Shown here in pieces: positions 12,501 to 19,842 of a stretch of DNA of 64,000 nucleotides (positions within the stretch are counted from its first letter, which is position 1; the number at the start of each line of letters is the position of its first letter). Source of the stretch: Archilochus colubris (lineage: Eukaryota; Chordata; Aves; Apodiformes; Trochilidae); NCBI GenBank assembly GCA_023079485.1, contig CM041083.1, positions 62,811,810-62,875,809 on the forward strand. Reading direction: 5' to 3'. The notes below the pieces were generated by a model. It had not been told where the DNA came from. It made no database searches and worked only from the letters and a program-made list of their open reading frames with translations. The position numbers and the translations under genes were made by a program.

Positions 12501-14761
12501 AGAAGAGAGCCTCAGAGCAGCGTGGATGAACATGGCACTGGGGACAAGGACTGTGGGTAGTAAAGAGCTAAGAGTTAAGCAAAGAGCTATATGGAAAAAC
12601 TGTCAAGAGATAGTAAAATTATATATACAGTCTGAAAGGTGGGGCAAGGTGGTTTGGACTGCATGGGAAGTCTGAAAAAATGGCTCAAGGAGGTGAGCAG
12701 CACTTCAGGGGGGAGGGAAGGTCATTCTTGTAAAAGGCACAAGTAGTGGGAGAGCTGTGCATGGAGCTGAGAGAGGAAAGAGCCCCTGCTCTACTGATGC
12801 CAAAGCAGCCCATACTCCCCGTTATGGTTTGAGGGGGCAGAAAGTGATTTTACAGCATTGATGTGATGATCTCTGTTGGCCAAGCCCAAGAGAGACAGAA
12901 AGTATTACTTAGGACACTGAGGAAGGTCCAGGGGGCAGAACAAAGTGGTTGAATGACCTCAGTATTCCCTCCCATGTTCAGACATATATTATAAAATGCC
13001 ATAAGGGTGGTACAGTTGTCCCTGGATTCCTTCTCTCTTCCAGCAGACATCTGGGAAGGAAGATCTGCAAGATCTGGCCCCATCTGTTGCTGAGAAGAGT
13101 CCTAGCCCTTCTTCCCATGTCAGCTCTGATGAGAGAGACCTTTGGACTCCTATATCATCTACCAATAACATCAGGGTTTGTATATTATTATTATTACTAC
13201 TAATAATATTATTATTTGTGGTGGTGGTATTCATTACCTTCCTACTTTTTAGTGCCCCTTCCATGCCCCATTAAACCTCTTTCCACTCTAATTTCCAGCC
13301 TTAAAATGTTTCTTCCTTATACCCCTTTTTATCTTCCCTTGTAAAGAGGATGGAGGGGAAGTAATAGAGTGAAATCAGGTTCTCTATGTTTTGGTTTGCC
13401 CTGACTAGTAAATAAAGACATTCCTCCCCCCTGCCTCCGCCCAAAAAAATCTCCCTGCAAAAACTGAAGAAATAACACCCATTGTAGAGGGGAGATGAGG
13501 CACAAGAGTGTATTTTCTGATTGATCCAAGACATGGAGCAAATCTATAGTTGGGCAGGGAGCTCATCTCCATGATCTCTTGATTTCTAGCCCAACACTGT
13601 TTCCCCATCTGTCTGCCTTTCTTGAGCCTTGGAATGGTTTGGCAAAGTCTCAGCTCAGGACTGTCAAGGGAAGGATGTAGCAGATCAAGAGTAAAAAACC
13701 AAAAATTAAAGATGGTGTTAACTGTCTGCAGAGGAGGATTCTGCTACCAGCTGCCTCACAGTTACTCTAAGTTCTTCACCAGCTGCCTTCTTCTCTCATG
13801 GCCTCTGTTTTCCAAACATTAGAATGGAAACAATAACTGTGACCCTTCTCACAGCACTGCAGTAAGTCAAAGCTTATTTCCTTCTGTAGAGGATGACACC
13901 CGTGTGTCTATGTACATATGCATGTTTATATATTTGTCTACACAACCCTGCTGTGGTCCGTGGAAAATTGGTACCCCTTGGGAGTACACCAGACTGAGGA
14001 GAAACTCATCATTAGCAGATATAAGCAAATTTCCCTGGGGATGCCCCAGCATCCAGCTGGGTACCTATGTGCACAGCCCTCCTTGTAAATAAATGAGGTC
14101 CCAGACACTCTGCCATAACCCTGCAAATTTGGACTGCTGAAGCTTGACAAAACTCAAACTTCTTGTTATATTTCTTTGGGCTGCTTCTTCCCAGCTTGCA
14201 CTTGCTATTAAAGCCCACAGCCCGTGGGAACCAATCTCCTGACACCTTAATAACTCACACCATAGAATCATAGAATCATAGAATTGGCTGGGTTGGAAGG
14301 GACCTCAGAGATCATCGAGTCCAACCCTTGAACCACCGTTGCGGTTGCTAGACTATGGCACTGAGTGCCACAGTGAGGGAGATCTCTCATCTAGGGGACC
14401 AATCCTAGTTGAGAGATCTCCCTCTCAACTGGGTGCTGTTTGCCCCAGCCTACACCAAACAGAAGTCTGTTCAGAGGACATGGCTGCTCAGGGGTGAGTG
14501 CAGGGACAGAGTGTTTCTCTCACCTCCTCCATTCTTGCCACAGAGATATGGGAAGCGCCAGACGTTGCCCAGCCCAATAGCATAGCCCACGCAGGACAGC
14601 AAGAAGTCAAACCTCCCCTTCCAGGAGCCTCTGTCTGGGATGTCCTTCTTCTTTTTGGTGCTCACAGCTTCAGGGGTGATGGGCTCTGGCTCCTCCAGAG
14701 CTGCTTGCTTCACCTCGGTGGGGGAGCTCAGCTCCACGGAGGTGTTGTCCATCTTACCCAT
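471..14761 (-). CDS. GAT1-like sodium- and chloride-dependent GABA transporter (gene 1), 5' eight coding exons; 3' end beyond left edge
   Basis: Plasma-membrane SLC6 transporter, expected to couple uptake of GABA to Na+ and Cl-. Coding exons on the minus strand (high to low): 14761-14524, 8057-7926, 7708-7608, 5254-5145, 4706-4574, 2858-2724, 985-882, 595-471. They join in frame through GT/AG sites to about 359 codons; mammalian GAT1 is about 599, so TM8-12 and the C-terminus lie off-window. TM1 [14 protein letters not shown] and TM6 [18 protein letters not shown] match GAT1, including the Leu at the position of GAT1 Leu300, as do Glu in TM2 ([11 protein letters not shown]) and NIYYI in TM3. 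The N-terminus is unlike SLC6A1 and exon 5 is only about 70% identical by eye to GAT1, whereas true SLC6A1 is nearly invariant in vertebrates. I therefore call a GAT1 paralog, not SLC6A1. No frameshift or stop is seen, so it looks functional. Confidence 0.9.
882..985 (-). CDS. Gene 1 coding exon 7: TM6, substrate and ion site
   Basis: Residues 284-317, starting [18 protein letters not shown] and ending NNVY plus AG of the next codon, donor GTCTGT. Gln of ATQ (GAT1 Gln291), Ser of FFSY (Ser295) and the GLGLG stretch (Leu300) are all kept; these residues shape Na+/Cl- binding and GABA selectivity in GAT1. Confidence 0.96.
986..2723. other. Gene 1 intron 6
   Basis: About 1.7 kb, unremarkable composition. 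No repeat family or additional exon recognised. Confidence 0.6.
2724..2858 (-). CDS. Gene 1 coding exon 6: TM5 and start of extracellular loop 3
   Basis: Residues 239-283, phase 0 at both ends. Encodes [38 protein letters not shown] and RKLSDSE, very close to GAT1. The donor is GTTTGT, a weak match beyond the invariant GT. Confidence 0.95.
2885..3425 (-). mobile_element. CR1 LINE fragment, 3' part, in gene 1 intron 5
   Basis: On the minus strand this is the CR1 3' UTR region. The plus strand reads from a decayed AATCATACAATTATT end through the typical antisense block GGGACTCCACCACTTCCCTGGGCA and on to the region about 500 bases upstream of the element end. It is 5' truncated, as usual for avian CR1, and inserted in the same orientation as the host gene. 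Decay of the terminal octamer suggests an old copy. Confidence 0.85.
4574..4706 (-). CDS. Gene 1 coding exon 5: TM4
   Basis: Residues 194-238: [10 protein letters not shown] is GAT1-type (BGT1/GAT2/GAT3 start R/K-RVL). It continues through [17 protein letters not shown] to WTGK, donor GTACGG. The otherwise near-universal FCIWKG motif of this subfamily reads FSIWKG. This is the most diverged exon relative to GAT1, and its acceptor abuts a 44-bp minisatellite. Confidence 0.95.
4721..4852. repeat. 44-bp minisatellite, three copies, next to the exon 5 acceptor
   Basis: Three tandem units of 44 bases begin at GTTGTGTTAG (4721), GTTGTGTTAG (4765) and GTTTTGTTAG (4809), with a few substitutions. 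On the gene strand each unit is pyrimidine-rich and contains CCCCCTAAC, a near-ideal branch-point motif. The copy nearest the exon places its branch-point A about 20 bases from the AG of exon 5. Confidence 0.9.
5145..5254 (-). CDS. Gene 1 coding exon 4: extracellular loop 2
   Basis: Residues 158-193. [16 protein letters not shown] contains the two cysteines of the conserved loop-2 disulfide. Downstream are two N-glycosylation sequons (NYS and NLT). The middle sequon of GAT1 (NTT) is DTT here. Ends TTCTGGGA before donor GTAGGT; the Glu codon is completed by the first base of exon 5. Confidence 0.93.
5255..7607. other. Gene 1 intron 3
   Basis: About 2.35 kb. The segment near 5440-5760 is AT-rich and contains a cluster of homeodomain-type core sites (see separate entry). 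The rest holds no repeat or exon that I recognise. Confidence 0.6.
5559..5593. promoter_or_regulatory. Homeodomain-site cluster in gene 1 intron 3
   Basis: Three TAAT/ATTA cores within 35 bases (CAATTAA, CTAATTAAT, CTAATTAA), with an adjacent AACTGTGG Runx-like site. The flanks contain further ATTA and TAAT words. Such grouping is typical of developmental enhancers and DLX/LHX targets, but AT-rich DNA gives these by chance too. Conservation was not testable here. Confidence 0.25.
7608..7708 (-). CDS. Gene 1 coding exon 3: TM3
   Basis: Residues 124-157, beginning [16 protein letters not shown] and ending FNSFTA. The NIYYI tyrosine pair includes the equivalent of GAT1 Tyr140, which binds the GABA carboxylate. 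The exon ends in phase 0 at GCG before GTGAGT. This intron position, between TM3 and the LPW motif, is absent from gene 2. Confidence 0.95.
7926..8057 (-). CDS. Gene 1 coding exon 2: TM2
   Basis: Residues 80-123. Acceptor TTTCAG then GGGCCTTC; encodes [20 protein letters not shown], then [22 protein letters not shown] ending in the split Gly of FKG, donor GTATGA. The Glu of LLETALGQ is equivalent to GAT1 Glu101, needed for transport. [14 protein letters not shown] is GAT1-type; BGT1 and GAT2/3 have GG(I/V)TAWRK(I/V)CP here. Confidence 0.95.
11130..11770. promoter_or_regulatory. CpG island inside gene 1 intron 1
   Basis: CpG-dense and GC-rich in an otherwise CpG-poor window; I count about 25 CpG in 11390-11625. 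It includes TGCGCATCA (NRF1-like) and runs such as CCGCGGCGGCTCCCGCCG. CpG islands usually mark promoters. Here it could drive an internal gene 1 start lacking TM1, or a divergent plus-strand transcript: a plus-strand ATGG|GTAAGG donor-like site lies at 11622-11630. No gene is proven. Confidence 0.6.
13183..13216. repeat. ATT/TAA microsatellite
   Basis: Interrupted run of ATT repeats turning into ACT and AAT units, within gene 1 intron 1. Confidence 0.85.
14262..14370 (-). mobile_element. CR1 LINE 3' end
   Basis: Plus strand shows tandem ATAGAATC octamers followed by GGTTGGAAGGGACCTCAGAG, then ATCATCGAGTCCAACC and GGCACTGAGTGCCAC, the antisense of an avian CR1 3' terminus. It is only about 110 bases long, severely 5' truncated, and lies in the first intron about 150 bases from the exon 1 donor. 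Confidence 0.85.
14375..14424. repeat. 21-bp inverted repeat (hairpin)
   Basis: Arms 14375-14395 and 14404-14424 pair at 20 of 21 positions around the 8-base loop GGACCAAT. Each arm itself contains the palindrome GAGATCTC. It lies immediately after a CR1 end and about 100 bases inside intron 1 of gene 1, so it would be transcribed as a stem-loop. Confidence 0.9.
14524..14761 (-). CDS. Gene 1 coding exon 1: start codon, N-terminal tail and TM1
   Basis: Residues 1-79 plus one base. The ATG sits in a strong Kozak context (GTCACCATGG) with an in-frame TGA three codons upstream, which fixes the start. The acidic tail ([13 protein letters not shown]...) has no similarity to GAT1. From [14 protein letters not shown] onward it is GAT1-like, keeping the Arg and Trp that close the cytoplasmic gate. 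TM1 carries the unwound Na+/substrate site GYAIGLGN. The exon ends inside the third Gly codon of CGKNGGG, donor GTGAGA, phase 1. Confidence 0.95.
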
Positions 14762-14867
14762 GGTGACTCAGATGTAGGGCCACTCCTGCTCAGGGGTTTG
14801 GAAAGCAGGAAGGGCAGTTCCCACCCTGGTTGGGCACAGATGAAATGGGAAGTGCTGGGCAGAGCTC
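14762..14867 (-). other. Probable gene 1 5' UTR segment
   Basis: On the minus strand, a good splice acceptor (pyrimidine run ending CTCATCAG) lies just above 14867, making the 106 bases before the ATG a likely 5' UTR part of coding exon 1, with an untranslated first exon somewhere to the right. Alternatively, transcription starts here from the TATA-like element at 14893-14900. Confidence 0.5.
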
Positions 14868-14892
14868 CTGATGAGAAAGTAGAGAAAGAAGG

Positions 14893-14900
14893 TATATATA
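14893..14900 (-). promoter_or_regulatory. TATA-like element upstream of gene 1
   Basis: TATATATA on the minus strand, about 30 bases upstream of the point where the putative 5' UTR begins and about 135 bases upstream of the ATG. The spacing fits a TATA box, but the same sequence lies just upstream of an excellent splice acceptor, so the two readings compete. Confidence 0.3.
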
Positions 14901-17900
14901 CTGTGTTAGTGTGGTGGGCTTAGGAGAGGGCCTGCTGGGTCTAAGGTGGGCTTACTGGATAGACTGGTGGACTATCCTCCCTGCTTTCCCTAGAGAGAAG
15001 AAGGAGGGGAATTTTGCCTTGATCCACAGCCACCCTTCTGAGGAGCCATGGTCACACAAACTGCTAACAACAGGCTTAAATGTGGTTGATACCAGCACAC
15101 AGCAATCTCCTCGACTCATCTCCTCTTCATCCCAACACCCGCTCTGCAAGAAAAGCTCCAGAACCAGAGGCCATGAAGAGAAATCACAGCCTGTGGATGT
15201 GCTTGAGCTGCTTACTCTTAGCAGTCTTGTCTCTGAAGCCAACAGTACTCATTTGGCCCATGGGATGTTTGGGGGACTCATAGATAGCATTTCCAAAGCA
15301 CTCTGAACAGAGATGGTCTACCAAGCCCAAACTGCTGCTAACTACAACTGAAAATCCATGATTACAGCAGTTCCATTCCTTCCCCCCATGGAATTTGTCA
15401 CTAGGGTTAGAAAAACTGTGTCAGCTGTGAGGGGAATGGCTGAACCAGAAAACAACTCATTTATTCTGGTACATCAGTGGAGGAACCAGAAAACTCCCTG
15501 CTGCTGCAGGACGAAGGCTGTAACCACAGCCCTCTGAGCTAGGGAGCCAACCCCAACCTCACAACTCCTCTAGCCAAAGGCTGGTTGCAGGTAAGTGCAG
15601 AAGTGGCAGCACAAAAAACCCTCTGGGGAGAAAAGCCCATGAGGCTGATGTCAGAAGAAAGCATTGCTGGACACCCGAAGCAAAAGCTTTGGTTAATCTT
15701 TTTTCTGTCCTACACTTTGTGATAGCACTGCCATACCAGCTCCTGTTTCATCTGCAAAAAGATTATACAGAACATGTAGGAGGAAAGTAAAATAAAGACA
15801 ATTTATGAATCAAAACAGAAGAAATAGCACCAAAACCCCTGGGAAGAATTCAGAGCTGGGCTAACTCAGGATAATTAGGTATGCCTGGAGACATAACAAA
15901 TTCGGCTCAGCATAAGCCATTTTGAGTCTCTTTTCCTTTCCTTTCCTTTCCTTTCCTTTCCTTTCCTTTCCTTTCCTTTCCTTTCCTTTCCTTTCCTTTC
16001 CTTTCCTTTCCTTTCCTTTCCTTTCCTTTCCTTTCCTTTCCTTTCCTTTCCTTTCCTTTCCTTTCCTTTCCTTTCCTTTCCTTTCCTTTCCTTTCCTTTC
16101 CTTTCCTTTCCTTTCCTTTCCTTTCCTTTCCTTTCCTTTCCTTATAAAAACCAGTAGGTAAGCTTTTATCTTAAAAAACTACATATATATTTTGCTCTTC
16201 CTGTGCTCTTTCCCCTGGTTTTGCTGCCAGTTTTGGAGCCATACTGCAACTAATTGATTGCACCTCCTTTTTTGTATACTTGGAGTAGGGTGATGGAGAA
16301 GCAACATGTCATCCTGGACCTCACCTGAGATGTAAGGTCCTTCATCTCCAGCTCAGGAAGAATAAATTAGATTTGCAGAGGTTTTTCCACAGTCAAAACA
16401 TAGAAAAACAGTGATGAGCACCCTCTGAAGCTTCATTCCACCTACTCCTACAGTCCTGTCTCCTACAGTGGTGGGTGATTAGGGTAAAAGGCTTCATGTA
16501 CATCCTGCATCCTGGCCACACCATGTCCTTCCCCAGACAAGCAGCCCTGACCAGGAAAAATAGGAGCATTAGTTGCTCCAGGCTAGGTGTTTGACTTCTA
16601 TGTTTAGACATCAGCTCACACGCCAGACAAGTTGGTTCTACTAGGACAAAATGCACCAGCCCCTCCACCTTTCCACATGGTATCCTCCAGCACAAGCACA
16701 AGGCTCAGTCTGTGCTGATAGCCTAAAGAGAGCAGAGTCAGCTCAGCAGCTCTCTGTCATGTCACATTATTCATTCTGTGAAGAACAGAGCGCTTTGGGC
16801 ACAGCAAAATGCCCCAAGGACTCAAAATGATAATCAATAAGAGCAGGGCTAGAAGCTAGAGGTGGGCTCTGCTTCACAAGGACTTGAAAACAAGGTCAGA
16901 GAGTTTAAATATGACACGAGAGAGGATTTCTCATTTGGCTTCTTCTAAATACATCATATTCTGAAGCCAAGACTTTTGAAACAACCACTAAAAGCTAAGG
17001 TCATAAATCCCTGGCAGAAAAGTAGTGACCTGAGTTTCACTGAGTTATGCAGAAGGCCTGGTCCTCTGCTGCTCAAGTCAATAAAAAAAAATTGAATGGT
17101 CCCCACAAAGCAGAGCCAAGCTGAAATGCATTCTGGAGAGCAGTCCTTCACGTCCTTTCTTTTTGAGGCATTTCACTTCAAACAAGAAAACAGTTCCAAA
17201 AAAGTACTACCTCAACTTGAAATGCTGCCATCTGAAAGTGCTAACAACAGTGGCCTTTTTGCTTTGCTCTGCTTCTATGTGAAATATAAACAGTTTCCTC
17301 AAATTTGACAGAAACCAAAAATTTCAAGGGCATAAAATTGCCTGAAATGAAACAGCAAAATTATCTACAGGACATGCATGGGAAAAATACTTTCACACCT
17401 CTCCACCTCTGATTTGTCATTGCTTTAACAGCCGCACAAATGAGCTCTGACCCATGCAGGTAGAGCCACAATTAGTTTAATTACATGGCACAAGCTGTTG
17501 TTCAGTCAATTAGACCTTTCCTTCCATCCACACCATTTTAATGACAGCGAAGTAGCCCCAAGGCTCCTGCATCTTGTTTAGAGCCGTGCCCGGGTGATCA
17601 CGGCACAGCAGACTCTTGGCTGACTCTTGGCTGATTTTCTGCTCGCTGCAGCAGCAGCATATGCTTGAGCTTCCTGCATCAGTGAAAGCCTGAGGAAAAT
17701 CCTCTGGTGGGAGCCTGAGGTTGCAGGTGGGGTGCTGGCCCCATGGGGAACCTGCTCTGGATTGGAGCATCACTGTCCTGCCAGGCTGGGTCAGATGGAC
17801 AGAGGGGATTTTGTCTCACAGACCTCTCCACCTGTGCCTAGGAGGCAGCCACCACAGACACCCAACCTTTCATCTCCCTTCCCCTGAAGACATCACTTAG

Positions 17901-19445
17901 TTAAAGGAGAAATCAGGCTTCACACTGGAGATAAGAAGAGAAGAAATCATCTCTTCTGGGTGATGGAGGTGCCAGGTGTCCACCACCTCCACCCTCTGTT
18001 TCTACCCTCCTTCATAAAATTTGGGTTGTTGGCCTGTGGCTGTTGTCCAGCCTCTCTCCTCTTCCAGCAGCTGTGGGCAACCCATGTCACTCCAGATAAC
18101 ATGGCAAATGAGGCTGGCACAACACCACAGCCCTATCCAGAGGAGCAAGGTGGGCATGGGCCATGGTTTGCAAACCATTAAATGAACAGGGCATCCACAT
18201 GAGGCCAGGACACATATTACAGCACCCAGCTACAGTGCTGGGAGGGCTTTGACACTCACTTGTGGCTTTGGGAACAAAGTGAAGAACTGCCAAGCTGCTG
18301 GCACTGGCTGCAATTTACTGCATGGTCACGCCAAGGAGCACCTTGATTTCTGCATTTTTCCAACAGAAGGACCCACATCAGCTATCACAGCACCCTCCCT
18401 GGCTCTGGGTACCCACTTGAACCTCCTCTGGCTCCTCATCCTGTGGGGGGAAGTGGGGTCAGATCCTGCTTCTGGCTGCAGAACATGCTTCACCCACCAC
18501 TTCTGCTCTCACCTCAGGGGTTGGGGTCACCTCACATACATTGCCTCTGAGGAAAAGGGGTTTGTCCTTTTTCTGAATGACGCAAATGATGCGGCCTCTG
18601 AGTCATTTTGTTCTCATTCAAAGCTCATCCTGTCACCTCAGAAGCTTCTCCATGGTGCAGAGAGCTGGCAGGGACATTCCTCACTCCTGCAGACCACAGA
18701 CCCAGGAAGCAGGGTGAGGATAGAGGCCGGGCCATACCCTGCTCCCCTCCTGGCATCCTCTGAGCAGGCTGCCAGCAGCTCCCTGAGCTCCCCTGCCTGC
18801 TTCAAGGTTGGGAAAAAGCCATCCCTCACTCCAGCCTCCCCATCAAAACTACCACATTAGAAAAAGATTAAAGGCCTATTTCTGCCCATTTAAAATGTGC
18901 TGATTAAATTAAGAAGCATCTTTTTCTTCTCTCATATAGTGCAAGCTGTCACGCTGGGATACCAATTTCACAATTCTGGTAGTTCATACATTTTGCTACG
19001 TTATTCTTCTGCCCTGCCTGAAGCAATGAGGACATTTTTAGCACAGACCCATCTGTTGGTTCCCTGCCCCAGTTACTTTTTGAGCTCACTGGCAAGTTTC
19101 ACCCATACTTGAAAAGGGAACACAGTCCTCAAAGGTACCCATTTCTTCTGCTGAGGAAAGGAACTGGGGAGGAGGGAGCCAGCCCCTGGGAGGGCATCCT
19201 GGAGATGTGGGAGGCAGAAGGAACACTGAGGAGGAGGTGGTGTGGGGGACTAGAGAGACAATAAACACTGCCATAAGGAACCTGTCATGAGAGGTGAAGG
19301 GGGACAAAGGACATTATGAAGAGAAAAGCAGGCATTAATAGTTCTGCTGGGCAAAAAACCACCCAACTCACTGTTCTTCCTAGAGGACAGAACTTGCTGT
19401 TTACATGTATTTCTCTATTGTATGCACAAAGGAGAGCATAAGTCT
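14901..19445. other. Intergenic / 5' flank of gene 1
   Basis: Apart from the TTTCC array there is no repeat or conserved protein here. Untranslated first exons of gene 1 could lie in this stretch but cannot be recognised without transcripts. A TGAGTCAT (AP-1 consensus) with a nearby ATGACGCAA occurs near 18578-18606. Confidence 0.5.
15931..16143. repeat. Perfect (TTTCC)n pentanucleotide array
   Basis: About 42 uninterrupted copies of TTTCC on the plus strand (GGAAA on the gene strand), with no visible substitution. The open frame through it is a repeat artefact. It lies about 1.2 kb upstream of the gene 1 start codon. The homopurine/homopyrimidine mirror symmetry allows triplex (H-DNA) structure, and its purity implies recent expansion and high variability. 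Confidence 0.98.
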
Positions 19446-19842
19446 TAAAAGGAGCACCTGAGGAAACTGGAGTTGTTTAGTCTGGAGAAAAGGAGGCTGA
19501 AGGGAGACCTCACCACTTTCTACAGCTGTCTGAAGGGAGGTTGTAGTGACATGGGGGTTGGTCTATTCTCCCAAGTAACAAACAATAGTACAAGAGGAAA
19601 TGGCCTCAGGTTGTGCCAGGGGAGGTTTAGATTGGATATGAGGAAAAAAGGGTTGTCACTGTCAAGCACTGGAACAGGCTGGTGGAGTCACCATCCCTGG
19701 AGGGATGTAAAAGGCATGTAGATGTGGTGCTTAGGGATATGGTTTAGTAGTGGGTTAATAAGGGACATGGCAGTACTGGGTTAATAGTTTGACTTGATAA
19801 ACTTAAAGGTCTTCTGCAACCAAAACAGTTCTATGATTCTAA
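19446..19842 (+). mobile_element. CR1 LINE 3' fragment
   Basis: Plus-strand CR1: starts near GTTTAGTCTGGAGAAAAGGA GGCTG, continues through the Leu/Asp-rich tail region now full of stops, to GGTCTTCTGCAACC and ends TTCTATGATTCTA. 5' truncated and moderately decayed, intergenic. Confidence 0.88.

Larger units (their letters stand above)
8058..14523. other. Gene 1 intron 1
   Basis: The longest intron of gene 1 (6.5 kb). It contains a CpG island (about 11.1-11.8 kb), a T-rich TTTG tract (8911-8931), an A-tract (10268-10286), an ATT microsatellite (13183-13216), a CR1 end (14262-14370) and a strong hairpin (14375-14424). No coding exon is recognised. Confidence 0.7.

Noticed and set aside
471..14761. 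Calling gene 1 SLC6A1 itself
   Set aside because: Unrelated N-terminus and too much divergence in TM4 for a gene that is nearly invariant in vertebrates; BGT1 neighbour instead of SLC6A11.
15922..16161. 79-codon open frame of repeated SFPFL units
   Set aside because: Direct translation of the TTTCC microsatellite; not a protein gene.
18249..18860. 203-codon plus-strand open frame
   Set aside because: No family resemblance, biased low-complexity wording, no exon-like boundaries or Kozak context; consistent with chance in GC-moderate DNA.
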